Below, one piece after another: positions 35,628 to 44,228 of a stretch of 64,000 nucleotides of DNA (positions are counted from its first letter, which is position 1; each line of letters starts with the position of its first letter). The stretch is from Myxococcota bacterium (GTDB lineage Bacteria; Myxococcota_A; UBA9160; SMWR01): contig JAKVBI010000004.1 in the NCBI GenBank assembly GCA_022447545.1, positions 1-64,000 of the forward strand, written 5' to 3'. Both the position numbers and the translations under genes were made by a program. The notes under the pieces are model-generated. The model did no database searches and was not told the DNA's origin. It saw only the letters and a list, made by a program, of their open reading frames with translations.

Positions 35628-36599
35628 CTACACGTGATTCCGTAGCATCAACTCCCGCGGGTGGGGCTCGAGATAGAATTGGCCCTTTAGATATTCGACT
35701 TCATAGAGGCTCGCATAGTGGCGTATCAGCGTGAGAGGCACGACCAAAGGTACCCATCCACGGCGATAGTCATGAATGAGATCAGCGAGTTCAGTCCGCT
35801 GTGTCGACGGCAGTCGCTTCTTGAAGTAGCCCGCCGCGTGCTGCAGGACGTTCGCATTGCGTCCAGGAGTCGCCATCTTCCCCAACGCATCCATGAAATC
35901 TCGAGAATACCCCTCTCGAAATTCCGCACGTGGCGTGTCTTTTGCCCTCGCGACGCGTTTGCCCAACTCCTGATAGGCAACAGTCGAGTGGGCGAGAAGC
36001 TGGAGCTTGTGGGAGGCATGAAAACCCATGACTTCCCCGATCGTCCAACGGCCGTGAAAAAGATCCGAAAGTCTCGCGTAGGCAAAGATTCGCTCGACGA
36101 AATTCTCTCTCAAACGCGAATCATTGAGCCTGCCCTCTTCTTCGATGGGGAGAGAAGGCAGTGCTTTCATCAAGGCTTCGGCAAAAAGCCCTCTGCCGTT
36201 CCTTTCGGGCATACCATTGACATCGCGGACCTTGACGCGCGACATCCCGCAACTCGGAGAGTCCTTCTTTAGGATGTAACCGGACAATCCCAATCGACGA
36301 AGATCTAGCACGCGCCGACGAGAATAAACTTCCAGGGTTCGGGTGCGATCCAAACCCGATTGGCTTTCAATCAACTTGAGACCACCCGCCTTGCGAGAAA
36401 GGTGCATGGCGGGACGAGGAACCCCCAGACCCGCCTCGACCTCGGGGCAAACAGACACCCACTCGACAAAAGGATCCATCTCATCCATCAAGAAGCTGTT
36501 CCGTTTGTGGCCTCGGTCGTAGCGCACCTTTTGGCCAAGGAGGCAGGCCGAAACGCCGACTCGGAGAAACTCCCGTTGAGGGGTTGAATCTCTACTCAT
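35628..36599 (-). CDS. DUF523-DUF1722 (YbgA-like) protein
   Basis: 323 residues. The N-terminal DUF523 domain has VGVSACLLGQKVRYDRGHKRN and KKDSPSCGMSRVKV; the C-terminal DUF1722 (about 185-310) has RLSDLFHGRWTIGEVMGFHASHK. Function is not established, but the gene is typical of light-induced LitR/CarH regulons next to photolyase. The ATG at 36599 overlaps the photolyase stop as ATGA, so translation is coupled; an upstream in-frame ATG at 36614 is less likely. Confidence 0.87.
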   Translation of the reverse strand: MSRDSTPQREFLRVGVSACLLGQKVRYDRGHKRNSFLMDEMDPFVEWVSVCPEVEAGLGVPRPAMHLSRKAGGLKLIESQSGLDRTRTLEVYSRRRVLDLRRLGLSGYILKKDSPSCGMSRVKVRDVNGMPERNGRGLFAEALMKALPSLPIEEEGRLNDSRLRENFVERIFAYARLSDLFHGRWTIGEVMGFHASHKLQLLAHSTVAYQELGKRVARAKDTPRAEFREGYSRDFMDALGKMATPGRNANVLQHAAGYFKKRLPSTQRTELADLIHDYRRGWVPLVVPLTLIRHYASLYEVEYLKGQFYLEPHPRELMLRNHV

Positions 36600-38011
36600 G
36601 ATGAATCCCGCCAAGCCTCTCTAGCTCGACGAAAACTATCCAATGCTTCTACTCGCCGCTCGCTGTGGTCGACGATTGGTTCGGGGTAGTCCCGTAGCGA
36701 TCGCTCGGAGTGAGGAGGAGCGTGGACACTCGATGAAGACCAATTTCGAAGTTCGGGCACCCATCTTCGCACATAATCGCCGTTCGGATCCCATCGTTCA
36801 CCCTGCTTCGTGGGGTTGAAGATCCGAAAGTAGGGCTGTGCATCGGTACCCGTCGAGGCCGCCCATTGCCAGCCACCGTTGTTGGAAGATGGGTCACCGT
36901 CAATCAAGTGTTCAAAAAAGAACCGCTCCCCCTCGCGCCAATCGATGAGGAGATCTTTCGTGAGAAAACTCGCAACAACCATCCGAACCCGGTTGTGCAT
37001 CCATCCAGTTTCCAAGAGTTGACGCATCCCTGCGTCTACCAACGGAAAACCGGTCTGCCCCGTACACCACGCTTCAAATTCGCTTGCTGAGTTCCGCCAG
37101 GCAAGCGAATCGAACTCTGATCGATAATTTTCACGGAGAACCCGCGGATTGTCCTCGAGCACCGCGCTGTAGAATTCTCGCCAAATCAGCTCATCCAACC
37201 ACTTCTCAACGCCATTACGAAGCGACGGCTCAGCCCTGACGGCGGCCGTCGCATCGGCAAAACAGGCACGAATCGAGATACACCCAAAACGCAGGTATGG
37301 GGACAGTCGCGAGGTCGCGTCGAGGTCAGGACGATCACGATCTCGGCCATAGAATCGAACATCTTCGTTCAAGAACCGATCGAGTCGGCAGCGGGCTTCC
37401 CTCTCACCTCCCAGAGGAAGGGAAACGTTCCCTGAGGTACCGTCGCGCGGACTGATTCCGTCCCATTCCGGACACTCGACGCCGGGAATCGAGCGCCGAC
37501 GGTCTACCCTCGTGTGCCTCGAAAGACCTTTTTCATCGAAGCGTCGCCACCAGGTATTTCTATAGGGTGTATACACCGCGTAGGGGGTTCCCTTACTCGA
37601 CCGGATCTCTTCCGCACTGAAAATCACATCGTCTCGCGCCGAGAGGATCTGTCTCCCATGCTTCTCGACCGTTCGCTTCACCTTCCCGTCTCTCCGCCGA
37701 CCGAAAGGTGTGACTGACTCGTTGTAGGAAAGCAATGAAACCGAATATCGATGCATCAACCGGGGAATCTCGTTTTCTGGGCGACCACGGAGAACAATGA
37801 ATGGAATCTGCATTTCCGAAAGCTTTGTATCCAGATGGCGAAGACAGTCCTCTAGAAACCGCGCTCGCTTTTCCGACACGCAAGAGGGTTCAACCAGGCT
37901 CGGATCCAAGACAAAAACTGCTGCCCACTCCTCCACACGATTGAGCATAAGAGCAAGCGAACGATTGTCTTCCAGGCGAAGGTCGTTTCGGAACCAATGT
38001 ATGCCTCTCAT
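36596..38011 (-). CDS. phrB: Deoxyribodipyrimidine photolyase
   Basis: 471 residues, class I cyclobutane pyrimidine dimer photolyase. The N-terminal antenna domain starts GIHWFRNDLRLEDNRSL. The FAD domain has LIWREFYSAVLEDNPRV, GMRQLLETGWMHNRVRM and GGWQWAASTGTDAQPYFRIFNP, including the conserved Trp region. It repairs UV dimers in DNA using blue light. It belongs to the cluster transcribed away from the LitR-type regulator. Confidence 0.95.
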   Translation of the reverse strand: MRGIHWFRNDLRLEDNRSLALMLNRVEEWAAVFVLDPSLVEPSCVSEKRARFLEDCLRHLDTKLSEMQIPFIVLRGRPENEIPRLMHRYSVSLLSYNESVTPFGRRRDGKVKRTVEKHGRQILSARDDVIFSAEEIRSSKGTPYAVYTPYRNTWWRRFDEKGLSRHTRVDRRRSIPGVECPEWDGISPRDGTSGNVSLPLGGEREARCRLDRFLNEDVRFYGRDRDRPDLDATSRLSPYLRFGCISIRACFADATAAVRAEPSLRNGVEKWLDELIWREFYSAVLEDNPRVLRENYRSEFDSLAWRNSASEFEAWCTGQTGFPLVDAGMRQLLETGWMHNRVRMVVASFLTKDLLIDWREGERFFFEHLIDGDPSSNNGGWQWAASTGTDAQPYFRIFNPTKQGERWDPNGDYVRRWVPELRNWSSSSVHAPPHSERSLRDYPEPIVDHSERRVEALDSFRRAREAWRDSS

Positions 38012-38362
38012 GAACGATTCACTCTCACACAGAACCCCTTTCGGATTTTTGGTGTGCCAGAAACTTCAAATCATGAGGCTCCCTCGAAAGGAACCCAAGC
38101 CCCCCGGAACGAATTCGGTAAAATCGTCGAGCACACCAGCGATCGACGTTCGTATCGACCATCCGGAGTTGTTCGAACGAGTTTCTGCACTTCGCGGCGT
38201 TCTCTCCGAAAAATCTCAATGGGTGAAAATGGAAGGCGGAACCCTCAGCATGAGTCTTCGAGAAGACTGCCGACTCGCGGCGCTCACTCTGCCCATTCCT
38301 CTGCTCCTTCTTTTCGCAATCGCCGTCGCCAACCAAGCGCTTTGACTGGTGACGTTCAGCGG
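38012..38362. other. Gap between photolyase and SDR genes; possible small ORF
   Basis: 351 bp. On the plus strand ATG at 38073 opens a 90-codon frame to TGA at 38343, with a hydrophobic C-terminus (LTLPIPLLLLFAIAVANQAL). It has no good ribosome site and no family I recognise, so I do not call it a gene. The gap may hold a photolyase promoter on the minus strand. Confidence 0.3.
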
Positions 38363-39928
38363 TTAAAACCCACTCTCTTGAAGGGCGGATTGAAATTTCG
38401 ACTCCCTGGCCGAGAGGTCTTCGATCTGTTTCGTCATGTGGAAAGGTTTTCCCTGAGCAGACCTGGCGATGCCTCGAAGCATGCCCTCGAACACCGCTGC
38501 GTGGAGTGGATAGATCCCGTACCAATACGCGAGACCCAGCAAACCAGCGGGCTCAAAAATCGCGGTCTGTCTGACTCTCGATCCCGCTCCGCATGGAACC
38601 ACTTCGAACTGGAGCCATGCGCGGCCCGGGAGTCTCATCTCGGCTCGCAGCAGCAGCCGGCTCTCTGGCTCATACGCTTCGACACGCCAGCAATCCAACG
38701 GGTCGCCAACCGCCAACCCATTCGGACTCCGACGTCCGCGGCGCATCCCGACCCCACCGACCAACAGATCCAGCAACCCGCGGAAACGCCAGAGAAAGTC
38801 GAGGGCGTACCAGCCGGTTTTTCCGCCAATTCGACGAATGGGCCCAAACGCCATGGCCGGAGAGGCCTCAACTCGCAATTCACGGGAGTCAACCAACCGG
38901 CGACCTACTCGCGTTCCACCGTAGGGTTTCGATTTCGAGTAAGAATCAGGGGCCGAACCGGAAGCAGACAACGCATCGGACCACCGCGTCTCCGCAAACT
39001 CACGGTCTTCGTTCTCTAGAGCACGTTGAATCGCCGTGTCGACCGTGCTGGGCTGGACAGAGAAAACCCGGCCGGCCTCGTTTCGGTGAACGATGGTTGG
39101 GTGGCGGATACTATCGATCAATTTGCGACCGACACGAGCGTAAAGGGGTGTGACGAACCCAAGCCACAGGCTACTCAGTCTGGGCGTCAGTACTGGAACC
39201 GGTATCAGAATGCGTTTGAGGCCCATTTGCCGCGCGCACTCGCGCATGAGTCCTGCATAAGAAGCACAGTCCGCTCCGCCCACTTCATAAATCGGACTTT
39301 CCTGTGCATCGACCTCTCGACTTTCGACCAGATACGAGATCAGATCATCGATCCCAATTGGCTGGGCAAGCACTGAAACCCAGCGCGGCGTAACCAATAC
39401 TGGGAGGCGCTCGACGATCGAACGGATCATCTCGAAGGAAAGACTGCCGGATCCAATCACGATGGAGGCACGGAGCTCGACAACGGGTACACCCGACGAT
39501 CGAAGGATTCGCCCAACCTCGAGGCGGCTTCGAAGATGGGGAGACAGATTCCGGTTCTCGTTCGCGAGGCCCCCCAGATAGACGACACGATCCACACCTG
39601 CGCCCGCAGCAGCACGAGCAAAATTCGATGCCGCCTTTCGATCCTTTTTTTCGAACCCGCCAGCCGATCCCATCGAATGAATGAGGTAATAGGCGGTGCC
39701 CACACCGGCGAGAGCCATGTCCAGGCCGTCCCCCGTCACGGCATCTCCTTGAACGACAGAGGTCCCTCCGGAGATCCGGGCCTCGAGATGAGCAGGGGTT
39801 CGCGCCAGGCAACGAACCTGCTCCCCGAGGTCTTCGAGGGCTCGGACCAACCGACCGCCCACGTATCCGCTGGCTCCCGTGACGAGTACGGGCTTTGATC
39901 GAATCGGGGGTTCCATTGTATGGCTCAT
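38363..39928 (-). CDS. NAD(P)-binding SDR with DUF2867 domain
   Basis: About 521 residues. N-terminal Rossmann domain with VLVTGASGYVGGRLVRAL and YYLIHSMGS; C-terminal DUF2867 domain (about the last 150 residues) with GGKTGWYALDFLWRFRG, WRVEAYEPESRLLLRAEM and YWYGIYPLHAAVFEGML. This two-domain protein is a regular member of light-regulated photolyase clusters; its substrate is unknown. Several in-frame Met codons (39946, 39928, 39916) lie close together; 39928 leaves room for a leader. Confidence 0.85.
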   Translation of the reverse strand: MSHTMEPPIRSKPVLVTGASGYVGGRLVRALEDLGEQVRCLARTPAHLEARISGGTSVVQGDAVTGDGLDMALAGVGTAYYLIHSMGSAGGFEKKDRKAASNFARAAAGAGVDRVVYLGGLANENRNLSPHLRSRLEVGRILRSSGVPVVELRASIVIGSGSLSFEMIRSIVERLPVLVTPRWVSVLAQPIGIDDLISYLVESREVDAQESPIYEVGGADCASYAGLMRECARQMGLKRILIPVPVLTPRLSSLWLGFVTPLYARVGRKLIDSIRHPTIVHRNEAGRVFSVQPSTVDTAIQRALENEDREFAETRWSDALSASGSAPDSYSKSKPYGGTRVGRRLVDSRELRVEASPAMAFGPIRRIGGKTGWYALDFLWRFRGLLDLLVGGVGMRRGRRSPNGLAVGDPLDCWRVEAYEPESRLLLRAEMRLPGRAWLQFEVVPCGAGSRVRQTAIFEPAGLLGLAYWYGIYPLHAAVFEGMLRGIARSAQGKPFHMTKQIEDLSARESKFQSALQESGF

Positions 39929-40137
39929 GGTTTTATTCAGCTCCATTCGAACGAGCACAAAATTGTACATGTATAGATTTTTGTCAATATAATTACTCGA
40001 CAAGATATTAATTCTGTCCGGTTTTATCGATATATTGAAGATATTTCAATGGTTTAATAGATCTTCGCGCTCTCCAAAATCTCATCTGTCGCCTCCACAA
40101 ATCTCGACAGGAATGAGTTTTCGTATAGAGTTTTGTC
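39929..40137. promoter_or_regulatory. AT-rich divergent promoter region of the light regulon
   Basis: Strikingly AT-rich against the GC-rich flanks. On the minus strand TTGACA (39987-39982) precedes CTATACATGTACAAT, a promoter-like stretch for the SDR-photolyase operon, although the TTGACA-TACAAT spacing is only 14. ATTGAA-GATAT-TTCAAT (40034-40050) is an inverted repeat nearer the regulator. A LitR/CarH regulator would be expected to bind here in the dark. Confidence 0.6.
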
Positions 40138-41037
40138 ATGACGGAAGCAGTGACAACCGAACCCACCTACCCACTTGGGATCACGGCTCGTCTGACGGGA
40201 CTCTCCCCTGAGCTTCTACGCGCCTGGGAAAGGCGGTACGCCGCTGTTGAACCCCTGCGGACTCCGGGCGGCACAAGGCGCTACCGCGCTCGCGATCTCG
40301 AGCGACTCCGCCTGTTGAAAGCAGCTGTGGTGGCTGGAAAGAGAATCGGCCAGATCGCCCACCTGGACCTTGAACAGTTGCGGCACGCAGCGGTGGTGAG
40401 CGATTCGCCGGCGCCCTCCAGCCCCATCGAAGCCATGCTGGATTCCCTGGTTCGACTGGACGCAGCAGAATTCCAGCGCGCCCTCAGCCTCCAACTCTCG
40501 ACCCTTGGGCCACGCCGCTTCGTCGATCACATCGCGGCACCTCTGGCTCGCGAAGTTGGAGAGCGATGGGCCCGGGGCGAGTTGAGTATCGCCGCAGAAC
40601 ACCTCTCCACGGGCGCACTGCGATCGCTACTCGGATCCGCGCTTCAACCCTCCTCCAAATCCCTGGGCGGCCCCCAGGTCGTTTTCGCAACCCCTCCCAA
40701 AGAAGGCCACGAGATGGGCATCATGATGGCTGCTCTCGCCGCAATCGAAGCGGGAAGTAACGTCACCTATCTGGGACCCAACATGCCCGTTGAAGAACTC
40801 ATCCAGGCAGTCGAGACCGTCGACGCTGCCGCGTTGGCCCTGAGTATCGTCACGCTGAGCCCTGACGATGCTGAGCACGTAATCTCACAGCTGCGCGAGG
40901 AACTGCCCGACAAAGTCGCTCTCTGGCTGGGTGGATCCGGCGTGGGGGAGATCGAGTCACGCCCCGGCATCGAGATGATCACGGACCTCGACACACTGGA
41001 GCAACGCATCGCACTACTCGTCGAACAGTGTTCTTGA
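40138..41037 (+). CDS. litR: MerR-family regulator with B12-binding light-sensor domain (LitR/CarH-like)
   Basis: 299 residues. A MerR helix-turn-helix (about 12-80; ITARLTGLSPELLRAWERRY, GGTRRYRARDLERL) precedes a four-helix cap with W144, E154 and H155, the spacing of the CarH light sensor. A cobalamin-binding Rossmann domain follows with EGHEMG (H191 as lower ligand) and TYLGPNMP. Adenosylcobalamin-bound tetramer represses in the dark and light releases it, by analogy with CarH. The residue after the Trp is Ala, where Thermus CarH has the His that captures cobalt after photolysis. Confidence 0.9.
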   Translation: MTEAVTTEPTYPLGITARLTGLSPELLRAWERRYAAVEPLRTPGGTRRYRARDLERLRLLKAAVVAGKRIGQIAHLDLEQLRHAAVVSDSPAPSSPIEAMLDSLVRLDAAEFQRALSLQLSTLGPRRFVDHIAAPLAREVGERWARGELSIAAEHLSTGALRSLLGSALQPSSKSLGGPQVVFATPPKEGHEMGIMMAALAAIEAGSNVTYLGPNMPVEELIQAVETVDAAALALSIVTLSPDDAEHVISQLREELPDKVALWLGGSGVGEIESRPGIEMITDLDTLEQRIALLVEQCS

Positions 41038-41143
41038 ACCGAGAAACGCTCGGGGGCACAAAAGCCACCCCGATTCATAGTGAAGTTTCTACTTGGAGCA
41101 CGAACGCTCGATCGATTGACCGTGGCCTGGAAAGGATTCCCAG

Positions 41144-41572
41144 TTGAAACAGCCCGAGATCAAGGTTCTCTACGACGGCAACTGCCCCATCTGTTCAAAA
41201 GAAGTCGGCATGCTGAAACGCAGGGACCACAAGCGCAATGGGATCATCTTCGAAGACATCGCAGCGCCCGACTTCGATGCGGCTGTCTACGACCTGGACC
41301 AGGACACCGTCATGGCCCGCATACACGGTGTGCTTCCCGATGGTACTGTGGTCGAAGGACTCGAGGTGTTCCGGCGCGCCTATCGCGCAGTGGGCTTGGG
41401 ATGGCTGATGGCTCCAACCGGCTGGCCGGGCCTTCGCCAGTTGATGGATGCGTGCTACCGCGTGTTCGCCCGTAACCGGTTGCGCTGGACCGGCCGTGCG
41501 AAAACCTGCTCGAAAGATCTCTGCAAAGAGCGCATCGCACCTGTGACTCGCGACGCGGCCTCTGGTTCCTGA
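41144..41572 (+). CDS. DCC-family thiol-disulfide oxidoreductase (DUF393)
   Basis: 142 residues from a TTG start with AAAGGA upstream. KVLYDGNCPICSKEVGML carries the DxxCxxC motif that names the family; GLEVFRRAYRAVGLGWLM is the second conserved block. Proteins of this type are proposed redox carriers. It is in the same direction as the regulator, 106 bp downstream, and may be co-transcribed. Confidence 0.87.
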   Translation: MKQPEIKVLYDGNCPICSKEVGMLKRRDHKRNGIIFEDIAAPDFDAAVYDLDQDTVMARIHGVLPDGTVVEGLEVFRRAYRAVGLGWLMAPTGWPGLRQLMDACYRVFARNRLRWTGRAKTCSKDLCKERIAPVTRDAASGS

Positions 41573-41629
41573 CAGAGAAATTGCAGTGCGCTCGGCGAGT
41601 TCGTGGGGCCCGGTAAAATCGGAAGAAAG

Positions 41630-43741
41630 TCAGAAGTACGTCGTCACCCATGCCCGAACGTTGAGGGGATTGCCCGGGCTGAAGTGAAAGTCTTCGCTGG
41701 CGGAGCCCCCTTGAGTGGGCCTCGACTCGTAGTAGAACTCGGAACTTCGCCAATCCGTATCCATGAGGTTCTCGATAGCCAGGCCGAATTCGAGAAAGCG
41801 CCAGCGATAGCGCCCGGCCAGGTCGAGCACGGTGTAGCTCGAGAGGCGGGGCTGGGAGAAGTCTTCTCTCGCATAGCGGTCGCCGAGGTGACGCAAGCTG
41901 AGCTCTGCAGCAAACCCCTCGTGACGGATGCCTGTCGCCATTCGCGCGACGAATCTCGGGGCCTGGGGAACCGGACGATCGACATCGGTCAGACGAGCAG
42001 TCGTGTAGGCAACGTCTCCCCTCACGTAGAACCAGTCCGTCGGCCAAGACGTGAGAACCATCTCGATACCATCCCGCTTGGAGGGGCCGGCAATTTCGGT
42101 CGTGCCCGCGTCGCCGACGAAGACCAACTCCTGATCGAGTTCGAGCCACCAATAGTCGACTGCGAGCTCGAGCCAGTCTGTGAGCCACGTTCGCAGCCCG
42201 ACTTCTGCGCCCGTCGCCCTGGCCAAAGCGCTGGCCGAAGGATCGCCGAAGACAACTCGAGCGTCATTTGAATGGTAGCCGAGTCCGAAGTTGCCAAAGA
42301 GTTCTAGCTCCCTCAGCGATCGCATTTGTACCGGAAACGGACCTGCATCGGAAAACGGTTCGAGCACGACATTCGCCTTGGGGAGCCAGAGGGACTCGTC
42401 ACCGGCCGGGCGCGGGCGTCCGTTATTGAGGTCGGTACCAGCCAAATGGAACCATGCCACCCTCAGTCCCACGTCGAGGGTCGCCCAGGGAAGAGGCATG
42501 AGTTCGAAATCCGCATAAGGCTCGACGGACGTTTCGCCGACCTGGTCATGGTTACACGGCAGAGGCGAGCTGATCATTTCGGCCTGGAGCTGACAACCAG
42601 TCGCGTTACGGCGCGTCTGGGTGCCCAAGAGGATGTTGGCATGGTCATGCCGCCACTCGACCCCGCCCCGGACACGGCTCTGGAAGAAGTCGTGAAGCCG
42701 GTGTTCGTATTCGACGCGCCCACCCGTGTACACCCGGCCCTCGTCGCGCTGGACGATGCCATCGCCCAGCGGGTTTGGGTTGACCAGGAAATAGGTGAAG
42801 TTCGAAAAGAGCTCGAGGTCGTACCAGGCCACATAGACGTTGGCCATGAGGTGGCCCTCGGTGGTTGGCCACCAGTCGAGCTGAAGTTTGCCTTGCACTC
42901 GTGCGGAGTGTCCCCCTTCCGTGGGGTCCAGAGAGCCGAACCGGCCGAGAGCTCCACTGTTCACGAGTGCCTGGGGGATCAGACCCGAGGCGTTCCAACG
43001 ACCGTAGTATCCGAGCAAGTGCCCGGACAGGGTGAGTTCGTTGTCCAGATCCACGTGACCCTTGGCGAGGAACGAGTAGCGCCAGAGATCCTCATCGTTC
43101 TCGAAGGGCCCATCGGTATGATACGCCTCGAAAGCGAGGAAACCCTGCGCCGGCCCACTCGCCTCGAAGGCGTCGCTATCCGAAGCGATGGCACCCACCG
43201 CCCGAAACGTTCCGAAGGATCCACCTTCGAATTTAACGAAGGACTCTTCAAGGCTCTCATAGGGGACGAACTCTACCGCTGCAGCCGTAGCGAAGTCGCC
43301 ATAGCGGGCGAAGTAGGGGCCCTTGTAGGCATCGAGTCGTTCAATGGTCTCCGGAGTGACGAAGTGCAGATCGAGAAACCCCTGACCATGTGCGTGGCTA
43401 CGTAGATTGATCGGCACGCCATCAAAATAGACTGCAAGGTCTGTCCCGTGGTCGGCATCGAAGCCACGGATGAAGTACTGCTCTGCCTTCCCACCCCCAG
43501 TATGTTGGGCGGTGACAAGATTGGGGACGACTTCGAGAAGCTGCCCACCGCTTTCAAGGGGACGGAGTTCGAAGTCAGAGGCCGCAACGGTCAGGGTGGA
43601 AGTCGCCGTCAGGTCACGCCGGCCCGTCACGGTCAGCGTTTCAACGGGCTTGCTCTCCGTGTCCTCGGGCTCGTGGCTCAGCACAGGCCACGCTGTGAGC
43701 AGAGTGAGTGTAGCCATCCATACGCAAGGCCACCCAGTCAT
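41630..43741 (-). CDS. TonB-dependent outer-membrane receptor
   Basis: 703 residues: signal peptide (MATLTLLTAWPVLS), a TonB-box-like VETLTVTGRR, a plug domain (LLEVVPNLV, QYFIRGFDADHGTDLAVYFDGVPI, VTPETIERLDAYKGPYFARYGD) and a 22-strand-type barrel ending in VRAWVTTYF with terminal Phe. It imports a chelated metal, cofactor or other ligand using ExbBD-TonB energy. The ligand is unknown, and I found no convincing cobalamin riboswitch upstream. Confidence 0.9.
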   Translation of the reverse strand: MTGWPCVWMATLTLLTAWPVLSHEPEDTESKPVETLTVTGRRDLTATSTLTVAASDFELRPLESGGQLLEVVPNLVTAQHTGGGKAEQYFIRGFDADHGTDLAVYFDGVPINLRSHAHGQGFLDLHFVTPETIERLDAYKGPYFARYGDFATAAAVEFVPYESLEESFVKFEGGSFGTFRAVGAIASDSDAFEASGPAQGFLAFEAYHTDGPFENDEDLWRYSFLAKGHVDLDNELTLSGHLLGYYGRWNASGLIPQALVNSGALGRFGSLDPTEGGHSARVQGKLQLDWWPTTEGHLMANVYVAWYDLELFSNFTYFLVNPNPLGDGIVQRDEGRVYTGGRVEYEHRLHDFFQSRVRGGVEWRHDHANILLGTQTRRNATGCQLQAEMISSPLPCNHDQVGETSVEPYADFELMPLPWATLDVGLRVAWFHLAGTDLNNGRPRPAGDESLWLPKANVVLEPFSDAGPFPVQMRSLRELELFGNFGLGYHSNDARVVFGDPSASALARATGAEVGLRTWLTDWLELAVDYWWLELDQELVFVGDAGTTEIAGPSKRDGIEMVLTSWPTDWFYVRGDVAYTTARLTDVDRPVPQAPRFVARMATGIRHEGFAAELSLRHLGDRYAREDFSQPRLSSYTVLDLAGRYRWRFLEFGLAIENLMDTDWRSSEFYYESRPTQGGSASEDFHFSPGNPLNVRAWVTTYF

Positions 43742-44228
43742 TCAGCGTAAATCGATTTCGCAGGCAACTTAGCCAGCTGCAACCAGACCACCCTTCGAAG
43801 TGCGTAACGGGGATTCAACGCGCCGCATCATAACCAGTGAGATCCAAAGGCAGCAAGCGACCCGAATCCATCGGCGGAAGGCGCCTTCAGAGCATGGGGC
43901 AAGGGCCGGGGCAATACGCAGGCCTCTCTTGTTCGATGTAGCGATCTACCGTGCTCGATCAAATGCGCTTGCACCTTCGCACATGGCCGGACGAATGCAT
44001 TCGCCACCCTCAGCCGGGACCCGAAAGCTCTCTGGACCCACACGGGGACTTGTCATGACCTCCGGGCTGGGACATGCTCACGAGGCCCGAAACGCCCTCA
44101 TATTCTCGGATGATCGAACCAATCGAGCGCAATCCCCTCAGTCGAACGCGGATCCAGCGAGGTGTTGACATGGGAAAGGTTGTCCTGGCGTGCCCTGCCC
44201 TCCAACTCCAGGCGAAATCGGAGAAAGC
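43742..44228. other. Divergent intergenic region with palindrome and short leader ORF
   Basis: 487 bp between the TonB receptor gene and the D-aminoacylase gene. It contains the 12-bp perfect palindrome CGAATGCATTCG (43992-44003), a possible operator. A 20-codon frame (44170-44232, MGKVVLACPALQ...) ends in TGA overlapping the GTG start of the next gene and could be a leader peptide. Nothing else is clear. Confidence 0.35.

Noticed and set aside
38073-38345. 90-codon plus-strand ORF with hydrophobic C-terminus
   Set aside because: No ribosome site, no recognised family, and wedged between minus-strand genes; support too weak to call a gene.
43828-44043. 71-codon minus-strand ORF upstream of the TonB receptor
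   Set aside because: No family resemblance, no ribosome site and shadow-like composition.
43742-44228. Cobalamin riboswitch upstream of the TonB receptor
   Set aside because: I looked on the minus strand for the B12-box and core pairing elements and found no convincing match.
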